DNA of 64,000 bases from Lichenostomus cassidix (Eukaryota; Chordata; Aves; Passeriformes; Meliphagidae), in the NCBI GenBank assembly GCA_008360975.2, contig CM039184.1:48884797-48948796 (forward strand). Direction: 5' to 3'. The position numbers and the translations under genes are program-made. The notes under the pieces are model-generated. The model had not been told where the DNA came from. It did not search any database and was given only the letters and a program-made list of their open reading frames with translations. Positions 11,254-22,600 of this stretch are shown here, piece after piece (positions within the stretch are counted from its first letter, which is position 1; each line of letters begins with the position of its first letter).

Positions 11254-14200
11254 GGGAGGTGGCCTCTGTATGGCCACTGAGACACCTACTTGGCTTCTTA
11301 CTGCAGGCTGCCTGAACAATAGAAATGCTAGGAACTAATTTATCATTATTTAAAGCTCAGTCATTCAGGTGGGAGAATACAGGGTCTTTCTACATTTCTC
11401 TAAATATAGAGAATATTTCTTAGACAAAGGGTCTAAGAAGCCATCACCTCCTTTATTCCTTGTGGAGCTGTGTTTCAAGGAAACCTTAATACAATTTACA
11501 CAACATAATCACCAATGTAAAGTAGATTTAACCTATCTGTGTAATTGGATGGCTGGAAGAGCTGTGCATGATTCCTCAGTCCTACCCTGCTCAACCAACC
11601 TACTTCTGCTGAAAAATTCTCTCTGGACTTGTGGGAAATTTTGTTGTGAACAGGAGATATACACACATCCCACTAACTATATAAGAAAACAAAGCAAGTC
11701 ACTATTTCTTTCAAACACATGCAACTATTTTTCTATCCGATATAAAAGTCTGCTGTACAGCACTACATACAGCAGCAGTACAAAATCAACAGAGGACCAT
11801 TGCAGTTCTTACATAATTTTCCAGGAGTTCTTCAAATAAACACAATTAGCAAAGATAATTAGCCCTGAAAGATGCTATTTCAGTATTGGTTAATTCATAT
11901 ACACAACTGGGTCATCAGTACAGCAAATATTTATAGAGCAATTTCGCAGTGTAATTTAATCTTTTAACATATTTAGCAACATTATGTATGTTGAGATATA
12001 GTCAATTAACTCAATAGAGTAAGACTGATGCCTGCCATTTTTGTTTTTCCTGAGGTACAGTAATATAAAACGTGTCCATACAGTAATAGAAACTGTGTGT
12101 CCACAGTTGCTGAAGAGCCTTGAGGGACAGCATAGAAGTGTGAAGTAACTTTGCATGCAAGAAAGATAAGCACTGAAATCTGAACATGGGAACAATTTAT
12201 CACCTGAGCAGAGCATTCTGCTTGGATGAATTAGCCCTGCTACCATGTAGGACATGAAAGTCCAGATGCACTGCTGGGCAGTGCTGCTTCACTGCTCCTG
12301 CTCCCTGTGAGAGCATGTTTGCAGCACTGCATAATGCCATGGAGACTTACCTTTATTTATCAATAAAGCTGATTACTCTATACAAATGGAATACAATTCA
12401 TTTATTTTTAGGATAAACAACAAAATGTCCATGTTTGTAAGCACTTCTCTGCAGTGCCTTTACAAGAAACATCTTCACCACAGATGAAGACAAAAGCTCC
12501 CACTGACATCTTCTGCACTGCAGGTCCCCGCTGGTGGGGTAGCCATGCATCTAGCATAAGTGTCTCCCATATAACAAACCCAGGACTCCCTCAGCTACCT
12601 GAAGTAACTGATCTACACTTCTCAGCCAAGATCCTACCACACACAGGCAGCTTGGGAACAAGAGGAGCAGACAGGGACTGTACCAAGTTTAAAGTACATA
12701 CTGACATGTTCCTTTTTCGTTCTGTGGAATGGCATTTAAAATGCTGTTTGATAGTTATTGCATCAACATCGTCCTTCTATTTTGACATTTAAAAGCACTG
12801 ATTGTATGTATCCTACTTAATGAAAGAAAACCCAAATACAAGTCATTATCAATGCCACTACACTTCTAAAGCAGCTAGTTACCACGATTACCAGATGTTT
12901 TAGCTCCAAATACGCACAACAGCTTTGTAACACCATGGCAATCTGGTGGCAAGGTAAAGACAACAGGCTTCTCCCCACTAAATATGGCAGAGCAGTACCA
13001 CTGGCAGGTGGATGCAGACAGTGTGTTGCACCTGCCTGAGATTTGTAAGGTGCAGCAGAGACTGGTGCTCCCAAATGCTTGGTCTATACAAGGTTATGAA
13101 CTGTTTTTCTTTCGTTATTATTGTCATGACTGGGAGCATGCTATAATCAAGGTTTGAAAGTGTTTCAATGTTTCAAGTCCCTGTGAATCCAGTTTCTTAC
13201 TGCTTGGTCATATCTGTTTGGGCTGTAATTTAACTTCTTGAAGTTAAAGAGGAAGCAGTTTAACTGATGAGAATCATGGAGTGATTCCTTGCATTGGGAA
13301 GGATTTCAGTACCTGAGCAAAGACTTGGGGAAAGGAAATACCATGACTGTCATTAACCTGGAAAGCAATCAGCACAGAAAAATGAGATGTGATCAGGGGC
13401 TGTTGGGAAGTGAGGGTGTGAAAGGAGAGTCAGAGACTGAATGATTCCACTGGCTCAAGTGGCAGAGTCGGGACAGGCTCCAGCCCTGATGCTGTATGAG
13501 AACATCGGTATGATGCTGCACTGAGGGATTTCCTGCCTCTGTCCATCCGCACTTCATCACTCTGGTTTCAGAATGAATCAAGGCTGGGAGAAGCTCAGAT
13601 CTCCAGTGCTCTTGCTGATTCAGATTCACTAGTTAGGAAGCCTAATGATTATTCAGTTCAATTCTTAACTGCCAGTTTTCCTTTTCTTCTTTGCCAAGGC
13701 ATGATATTCAAATGAAGAAAATGACTTTTTACTTGACCACTGAATACGTACTCTCCTTGTTTTGGGGTTTGGGTTGAAAATCTGGGGTTTGATCTAAAGA
13801 AATGCTGAACACATTAGTCGAAAGGGTAGAGTTTTGGATGCTAGACTAAGTATCTGAGTTGACACATACATTCTGCCTAGATATGCAAACGAAGAAAAAG
13901 ACCTAAAGACAAAGTTCACTCAGAAAAAGTGTAATGTTTACATAAACATCAGCTGCTCAGATCTACTAGTGTTGGGTGCTCAAAAAAGCCCAGCTTATGT
14001 AATTGCCCACAACAGCGTCATGCAAATCCCTTATCTTTACCTTATACAGCAAAAACTGTTTGAGATGGGATCAAGTCTTTTCTAAAGACACATAATTGTG
14101 ATGGATACTATAGAAAGCCCAATGTAAATAGAAACTGCACCACAGGTTTACGAAGAATTTTTGGAATTTTTCATCTGTAACAAAATGCTAATTCCTACTT

Positions 14201-15990
14201 CTACAATGCCAGAATGAATTTATTTTCTTTACTAGAGACTCTAGTTAGAAAAATATTCTTCATGGGATTCTTCCAAAATAGAGACTACAATCTAGTAAAT
14301 TAGTATTTTAATGTCCATTAGTACTACAAAAGAATCAGAATTTAACTTGAACTTTCAATGAAAAGGTTGGTTTCAGTTCCAAAATGGTATCAACATAGCA
14401 ATATACAAAAAAGTGAAAATAAAATAGACAAGCTATTAACAAGAAAACAGACTGTTTTTAATTTCTCAATAGAAGAAAATGCAATTTTCATATTAAGTAC
14501 CTCCTCTCTCATTAAGCAAGACAGAGCCTTCACTAATAATAACAACAGTAGGACTGAGTTTATTAGACAGGCAAAAAGCCTAAGTTAATATCTCACTTTT
14601 TAAAATGTATTTTGGGAAAAAAAACCCATATAAAAAGCAAAATAATCTGTGAATTACAGAAGGACAGAAGACAACCCAAATTTTTAAAAAATTGTCGTAG
14701 TTGTAAACAGAGTGGTGAAATTGAATGTACTTTATCTACTTTTTAAAAAGCTGTAATTTTAGTTGGGCAATGGGCCTTTAAAACACGACCCATGATCAAT
14801 TATAGACTCAAAAGAGATTTTGCCTTGATTTTATCTTGCAAAGCAAGCATTGTCATAATACAATGAGTACTCAGTTTGGTTAACTGTGGTGGAGCAAGGT
14901 TTTTCCTACTTCCACTGGTTTAACAGGCACGCACTTAGGAACAGAGGCACCCTGTCTCCCCACCATATCCTGGAGTGAATCATACACATTCCAGGCATCC
15001 AGTCCGATGTCTCCATAAAGGGTTAACCTCTCACCTTCCAAGAAACATGAAGATGTTACAAACCCACAAGCAGATACTGCTCTGCTGGATGTTACTCTAG
15101 GTAGCTTTATCAACTACAAATAGAGATAAGCACCTGCAATAACTCTTAGCATTATTTGAACAGTTTGGCGCTTACAAATGTCAGCCATTTTAACTGATCT
15201 TCAGTTTTGGTATCAGGAATATGCACAGCTTTAAAGGTTACATAACGAGAATTAAATATGTAAATACAAACTTATCACTGGAGATGTTTTTCTAAAGCAG
15301 TATCAGTTTTGTTTGCATAGCCATTATGTTGAGTGCATATGGAATAAGTTGCAAAACAGGCCAAAAAGCACAGCCTGTGCTGTGGGTCTGTGTTTACTTG
15401 CTCACTCTGCCATGCGTTCCTTTTGCAGAAATCCAAATTCACAAGCCATGCTAATGATGAAAATACCCAAGTCCACCTAACCATGTATGTTTATAAAAGA
15501 ACAGTAGCAATTTCTGTATGAACAAGAACTTACAATTACTTAAAGTCCAGCTTCAATAATTAAACAGGAACGGTAATATGCATCAATAAGAGATTTTTGG
15601 AATTTGACCATGGAACCAAGCAGAGTGAATAGAGGGAGCACAAGTGATGGCATTAGGAATTGCAGTATGGTACAAGTACAAATTGAGCTTGTACTCTTTG
15701 GTTGGTTTTTCTTTTTGATGAGTAGTCTCCTAAATCAATCACAATTATTTGCAACATCACTAATTCAGTTTGCCTTCCCCATTCTTCTCCAACAATAATT
15801 AACAACTCAGAAGGCTGGCAGAATCTAAACATTAGACAAATAATATTTGAGAGTGGAGTCATTTTTACTTGGCTTGACCAAGTTCATTCCCTTCCAGTGC
15901 TCAGGAAGGTGGGGGGGGGGGGAAGGGGAAAACAGACAAGATTTCATTAGAAATTAATTTAAAAATTAAACAGTCAGAGGGTCAAGACAC
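11254..15990. other. KLB-RFC1 head-to-head spacer
   Basis: About 4.7 kb of AT-rich DNA between the divergent genes. I recognise no exon, RNA gene or full transposon. A 157-codon stop-free plus-strand stretch at 11369-11839 looks like chance. A minus-strand frame at 14880-15113 looks more protein-like but is unidentified. A run of 12 G lies at 15911-15922. Confidence 0.6.
15911..15922 (+). repeat. G12 homopolymer
   Basis: Twelve consecutive G followed by AAGGGG, just upstream of the RFC1 CpG island. Runs like this are prone to length errors and can form G-quadruplexes. Confidence 0.9.
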
Positions 15991-16268
15991 CGTTAATTGC
16001 CCGGTTCCTCTTGGACTCCTCAGACTGCGAGCTCTGCCCAGCCTTAAGGCACGGGGAAAACACCCTTGGAGGAATCAGAGCGCGACGCTCCCCGCCCAGC
16101 CAGGAAGGGACCATGCCATGTTTGTGACCAGCAAATGCCGTCCAGCGCGGCGCTGACCCGGGCCTGGCTGCCCGCCCACTGTGGGCGCTTCGTTTGCCCA
16201 GCGCCCTGGACAGAGACGCAGCTGCTGGAGGCCTGGCGCTGCGCTGCGCTCTCGCCGTTTGCAAGCAG

Positions 16269-16332
16269 CGGCTCAGCCCGGCGGCGCTGCCCGAGCACAG
16301 CGGCTCAGCCCGGCGGCGCTGCCCGAGCACAG
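16269..16332. repeat. 32-bp tandem duplication in the RFC1 CpG island
   Basis: Two identical 32-bp copies (16269-16300 and 16301-16332), each beginning CGGCTCAGCCCGG and ending GAGCACAG, followed by a partial third start (CGGCTCC). Confidence 0.9.
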
Positions 16333-16610
16333 CGGCTCCATGCCGAGCGGCTGCGGCAGCGCTCCCGTTAGCGGTTAACCCCCCGCCGCGGGGAGCGCCG
16401 CTGCCGCCCGCACACCAACGGGGGACAGGGCGGGAGGGAGGGAGGCGGCCGGGAGAGGGCCGGAGACAGCCGGGCTGCTCCGCAGGCACTGCCGAGGCAC
16501 TGCCATGGCCCCAGCCCCGGCCCCAGCCCCGGCCCGGGTCACGCCCCGGCCGCCCCCCAGCCCCGCCTGTCGCGGCCGTGACGGCAGCGGCGCGCGCCGA
16601 GCGGCGGGAG

Positions 16611-16620
16611 TTGGCGCGAA
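16611..16620. promoter_or_regulatory. RFC1: E2F-like site
   Basis: TTGGCGCGAA, reverse complement TTCGCGCCAA, is close to the E2F core TTTSGCGC. It sits 56 bp upstream of the RFC1 ATG. This fits S-phase control of a replication factor, but is motif evidence only. Confidence 0.5.
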
Positions 16621-16629
16621 GGCGGGAGC

Positions 16630-16653
16630 ATGGAGCCGGGAGCGTCCCGCTAG
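16630..16653 (+). CDS. short upstream ORF (7 codons) in RFC1 leader
   Basis: ATG GAG CCG GGA GCG TCC CGC TAG. It has A at -3 and G at +4 and ends 22 nt before the RFC1 ATG. It is relevant only if transcription starts upstream of 16630, which I cannot see. Confidence 0.3.
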   Translation: MEPGASR

Positions 16654-16675
16654 GCACGGGCAGCGCGCCGCCGCC

Positions 16676-16678
16676 ATG
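16676..16678 (+). CDS. RFC1: RFC1 coding exon 1 (ATG only)
   Basis: GCCGCCATG is followed at once by the donor GTGAGG, so exon 1 contributes only the initiator Met. Exon 2 supplies G at +4. The 5' end of the exon is not determined. Confidence 0.9.
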
Positions 16679-19600
16679 GTGAGGGGCTCGGCCGCCGGGG
16701 GAGCGGGCCGGGGCGGCGCGCAGGGTGGCTGCGGGGCGGCGGGGCCCGGCGCGGGCTGGGCGAGTCCCGCGGGCTCCCCGGGCCAGGAGCTCCGCGCGGT
16801 GCCCCGGCGGCTCTGGCAGCGGACAGGCCGCCCCGCCGCGCTCCCGGCCCAGGGGCCCGGGCTTCCCACGCGTGCCGGGAACGCGAACCCGTGCCCCGGG
16901 AAATGCCCTTGGCCGGAGGGGATGCGGCTGAGCCTCTCCAGCCTCCCTTCCCCCGACAGCGGGTGGGGAGCAGGGCGCGGAGCGTGGGCTCGGCCGCGGA
17001 AGGAATGCGGATGAGCTAACCTGTACACGCCGTGTGCTGGAGTGTTGTTAACTCTTCCTTTAATTCCAGCGCCAGCATACACCGGGTGGTTCTGATGCCG
17101 AGCTGGAGGGTGTGCAGTGTTTGCAGAAAAACAATTCTGGTGGGGAAAAAAAGAGCTTGAAAGTCTGGAAGTAGACACTTGTTTATAGATAAGGGTGCAA
17201 CCCTCAGTAGGATGTAAAGAGATTTTAAATGTAAATATATATGTGTTCCTGTGCTTTCCAAAGTGCTGCTCACCTGTGCAGCCACCCTAAGATGGTATCC
17301 TGTCTTATTTCTGGCTCAGATCAGTTTACTTTCACTCAGATGGAGTCTCTGTGCACACCTTTGACTGGCTTAACTACAGATGTCATTTTGCAAGTTAAAG
17401 TGCAACTTTAGTTCTGGACTTGCCAAAGAGTTTAAGCTTGTCTATAGCTTACACCTGGTGCTCTGCAATGATGGCTGATACAGTCCGAGTCTTCTGCTGT
17501 ACTGATGGAGGTCTGCCAGCACTGAGACTCCTCAGCACTATTAAACTGTGGTATTTGCATGGTTTGTTTGGGCTGGCTGATGACCTCAAATTTATGTATG
17601 AGGACAAATCTGCCTTTTGTGTGTCCCTGCTATCACCTTTTTAGAAAATTGATCTTATTGGAAGGCTTGCTTCCTGCTTTCCCACCTTCCTGGTACAAAG
17701 GCTTTCTCTCTCCGTGGAACCTTCCGAGTGTCACACATCTCACAATGTCTGGCCCTGTCCTAGAAGGGAGGAAGACAACCATCATTTTGGGAGAGTAAAA
17801 GTTGCCTCAGCCCTTTCAAGTGCTGAAGAGGCTGCTCGACCATCACTGCTGCAGCTGTGGGAATTGAGGCACAAGTACAGTGATGTTAGTCATGATGCAG
17901 CCTATTCTGCTTGTGCAGTGACTGCATGAGCATATTGCAAACCAATGTCACACACTTGCAAACCTTTCCTGTAGTGCTAAATGTAAGTAGCCCCCTTAGC
18001 TTGGTTCTGCAGCCTCTTCTCAGCTGTGCTGAACTGATGTGTGCAGAGTTACCCAACAGACTGGTTTGTATTAGAAGGGATTTATTTTTTCACCCAGATT
18101 AGTGGCCTGACCCAGTTTCCAAGCACCAAGCTCCACTGGTACACCTGAGGGAATGAATGACCAGGAGCAGGGGTTTCTTGAGTTTCCTCTTGCTTGGAGG
18201 CTGGAGCTGGACCATCAGCTGTTATGCACTTAGAGCTGTGATACTGCTTGATAAACACTGCTGCAGTTAACACCATCAGTAACCATTCATTAAGTATAGT
18301 TAGCCAAGCAGGTATTACTGGTTTCACTGAAGTGATAGTATAAATCTGATTTTAGTTAGTGCAATTTGTCTGGAAGTGCCAAAGGTCAGAGCTGATGTCC
18401 AGGCAAAACTTGCACTGAAATAGGCAGACTAAAAATAAATATGATTGTTTTGTTGTAAGGCCCTCAATGAGACTCTCAGAGTATCTGAAGTAATGTGCAT
18501 TACTTTCTAGTGCAGTAATTGAGCTAGGTTGGTGAAGTTCAGTTTTCTGTCTTGTCTTTTGAGGTGTGGACTTGATTAAATGATACTTTGGAAAATATTC
18601 TGCCTTACTCTACACTAGTCTTGTAAAAACACTCTTTGAGTTACCGGTCTTTGTGCTACGTAACAAATAGGTTTCAGTTTCTGTTTCTATTACTCTTCCT
18701 GATGAAACAGACTTAGAAATCTTTCAAGAGAGCATTTGCAAGCTGACATGCTTAATTACTGTGGCCTTCTGTTACTGCATAAGATGGAGGATATGAAGTA
18801 GTAGCCAGAACAGGCAAGGACTAGACAGCACAGCCATACAACTCTAAGATAGCTCAGCAGGAACCAGCTTTTTAGGCCTTTCAGATGGTATGCATGAATT
18901 ATCCCCCTGAGTGAGAGTGGTCAAGCATTCTTAGTTACACCTCCTACCTAGGTGGAACTGCTCCAAATTATGCCTTGTTGCTGCTGCACTCCTGGGGAGC
19001 CACACCAAAATAGCTTTGCCGATTTCATTTTAGCCCTATGGGCAAGGGAACAGCCATTCTGGTGAATATCTCCAGGGTACACAAGGCACACTGCTGTGGT
19101 TTTTGAGGGTATGTCCTGGAAGGAAACTTGACAGTTCCAGCCTTTCCTCCTTGGAATGAGCATAGATAAAAGCTAAACATACAGATTTTCCACATGCTGG
19201 TCTCATATATATATGGATGGCATAATGAGCCAATAGGAAGCTCAGGCAGAGTATGTTAAATAGATAAGCTCAGAATGGAGGAAAGTGGTCCTGTCTGGCA
19301 TCTAAGCTTGTATGATAGATACATATGTGACTTGATTTCTGCAGTTATGCAACGAATTAATAATTCGTCTGGCATGTCTTTATAAATGGCGTGAAAAATC
19401 TGTTTCATGATTCTTGGGTAAGAGGTTCACTGACAGGTAACTATTGTTGCCCTGAGGCATACTTTTTTCCCAAGCAATTCTGTATTCACGGTCTGTTATG
19501 CCAGCAAGGTTACCTTTTCTTCTGAAGAGCAGGATATCTGAAAAAGATTGAATTTATAGTGGAAGATTGAAGAAGGTTGTGCACAGATGTCAGTCTTCCT

Positions 19601-22600
19601 TTGTAGCTTAGGGCTGTGTATTTTAAGTTTGCATTTCATAAACCTTGTATAAATCTTAAAAAATTCTAATACTATTGCCTACTCTCAAAACACCAAAAGG
19701 CTCTGCAAAGCTTCTGCCAGAATTTTGTGCACTTTGAAAGTAATCCTGATTCCAGAACTGGAATAGAAAACTCAAAATCAAGTTAGAGGAAAAATACCAA
19801 TAAATATATCTTGCTAAAAAGCATTTGTAGAAGCCTACTGAAAAGCTTTAGAAATAAATTAGAGCAGACGTGGTTTTAAGCTGGGCTAACCAGTGTAACA
19901 CATATGCCCTGCTACCACTTGCAAGGTGTACAAGCTTGAACTTGAAGACTGTAATTTTGGGGTGTAGTCATATATTCCGTCACAAACAATTTCCAGGTAG
20001 AGCCTTACCGTTGATCTAAAATCCTCAAATATTTTATGCTTTAAAGTAACAACTATTAAAAAGGAAACTCAAGTCACTTTATTTTGCAGTGTTGTAGTAA
20101 GTATTTAAATTATTTTACTACATAAAAGATCTAATGAGACTTGTTTTTCTCTTGTCTATGGTACCTTAAGCCTAAAAAGAAGTCAGTAATAATGAGTATA
20201 ATTGAGTAATCAAGTCCACAAATCTACTTGGAGACTTTTAAAATAGATGCTCTCTTCAAACCTGCTAGCTATAGGTGTTGGCAGTCAAAATTTCAGAGTT
20301 AATGTAATACTGCATTTATATTGTAGGAGTGTATGTAAAATCTGTGCTTCAAGGCATGAATTCCATGGATGGAAAAGTATGAGGTCACATTGAGGAAATT
20401 TTCAATCCGCATTTTGCAGAATCCATATTAAAATATGCAGTTAAAACACAAAGAACCTAATTTTTTACAGGAAACACTTCCAATTCTGGAAAATTGTTTT
20501 AAGTGTACTAAATGAATCTATACATCTCCCATCTTTTGTTCATGCTTTCAAATTACATGTTCCATTGATTTTAAGCCCTAAATCCAAACTGACAGGGAGT
20601 TGACTGGTAAGAGAAAAAGAGCCTGAAAGACCCCTTATTATCAATCAGACTTGATGCCAATTTCCTAAGAATATTCTACTTTACTTGTGGTTCCCTGTAA
20701 TGATGAAGAAGTGCCAGCTGAGCTCCATGATAGGGAATAGCTCTCAGCTGGGTACAGTGGAGTTCTGAGCCTTATCCTTTACCTGCTGGATATGTTTTAG
20801 GCTACAGGAGGTACTTTGTTTCTCTAAAATGGCTAACTCTGGAGGTAGTGATACCACCCAGGTACCTGTTTTCTCAATTTCTTTTAATAAAACTGGATTG
20901 CTAGATTTTTAAAACAGAAGTCAGATTTGATTTTGTGTGTACCATAATGATTTTCTAAAATTTAAGCTTCAGCTGCTGATTTTATATACTTAGAAAGCTT
21001 CTTAAGGCTATATTGGGGTCAGGTACTAAAATAAGGTAACAAAATAGATCTTAGTGTTAATTCTCTTTATTTAAATTTTATAAGTTTCTTGCTGGCTAGT
21101 TTTTTAGTGAGGTGTAAGTTACTGTCTTAAAAATTGATGAGAAGGTGGAGAATGTAGTAGGTGCCACTACTTCACTGTTTCAAGCTCCTGGTGCTTTTCT
21201 GTCTTTCTGCGTTGGACACTGCTTCATTGCTGTGTTGAGAATTTCAGCTATATAAATACTCCAGTCTAGGTTTGTGATAATTAATTGGATAAAATAATTA
21301 TAATTATACATCTGTCGTAAGTCATTGTATTTCATTGCTGGTGGAAGTTTGTCTTGCAGTATATATTGGTGAAGATGCCGAACTAAGGAAGAAATTAAGT
21401 TCTTCAAAGACAAGGGTCAGGTGGTGTGGGTGTCTGAGCAGCTACATTTAATTATCTGGGCTTTGTTTTCTGAACTGTAAACCAAATTTCAAAATTAATA
21501 AATATGATGGAGCTGCTCAGAAGGTCACTTCTTGCTATTTTGTAGTGTGAAGAGCTGTCTATTTAAAAATTTATAAATCTGTTTCCCTTTTACTAGGATA
21601 TCCGGAGATTCTTAGTTGTTGTACCTCCTGGAAAGCAACAGGAATGTGAGACTGTGAAAAAGAGTGAAAAAATTAAAAATGGTGACAGACCCTCAAGTGG
21701 GAAGAAAAGGGAAAAGGAGACTAAGGTTAGTTTTGCTCTTCATATTTATGAAGTACCTGGTTTCTCTGATGCAGGATTGTTTGTGTATCTGGCATTTTTT
21801 AAAGTCATGGTTCTTCTCGTATACTGAAACAACAGGCTGTATGTCAGTCATAGGCATGGGAGGAAACTACCAATTTAAATAACCTTCTATCAGTAAAACC
21901 TTGTAGGTGGTGAAGAAAATTGCTAATTAAAAAATCTGGTTTGTAGGACAAAGGTAGGTAGAAGATGTTATGGTTCAAGTGCTAGTGTAAGAACAATCTA
22001 ATATATTTGAAGTAATTTTGACTATAGGCCACAGTTCTCTGTAGGTTTGCTTATGTAATTTTTAGTCTAATAAAACTGAGGTTTATGCACAGTAGATGTG
22101 GATGTATTATAAAGGTGTCATGCTTCCAAATGAGGTGAAAGTCTGTGGTGTAGTGCCTGCTGACCAGTTTTTTTTAACCTGGTGTTTTAACACCTGTGCA
22201 GGAAACATCAACATTATGTTCGTTGGGATCACTTCTCTAAACCTGCTGCAAAGACCAGATTCTTTAAAATGACAGCTTAAAGCTAGATTGGATTCTGGTT
22301 TCAGACTACTTTACATGTTAATAATCTGAGCTGTACAAAAAAAAAAAGCAATGGCTAAAGCTAGCTTTAAAATCACTTAAAGAATGGAAGGATTTCTAAT
22401 AGGATGGAATGTTTAATGTGAAACACAACAGTTTGGAAGTAAGATGCTGCTTAAACAAGTATTCTGACTGTATAATTTCAATGTGAAAATTCTTCCTTAT
22501 TTTCTGTGCTCTGCATCTTTCCCACTCCCAGGCAAGAGTTAGCACAAGACTTTTTGTAAATGTAATATTGGAAAATAAATAATTTCCATTAGAATTTGTT

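Larger units (their letters stand above)
16000..17010. promoter_or_regulatory. RFC1: CpG island promoter of RFC1
   Basis: The base composition jumps to very GC- and CpG-rich from about 16.0 to 17.0 kb and falls back sharply after 17010. The island surrounds the RFC1 start codon (16676), has no TATA box, and contains an E2F-like site (16611-16620), a GTGACG ATF/CREB-like half-site (about 16577) and GC boxes. This is typical of a housekeeping/replication gene. Confidence 0.85.

Noticed and set aside
11369..11839. 157-codon stop-free plus-strand stretch beside KLB
   Set aside because: The AT-rich composition and lack of any domain or splice context fit chance; about one such frame is expected in a window this size, and it starts with GTG.
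15974..17178. Long open frames on both strands around 16-17 kb
   Set aside because: CpG islands have few stop codons. These Ala/Pro/Arg/Gly-rich frames are shadows of the RFC1 promoter; only the in-frame ATG at 16505 is kept as a finding.
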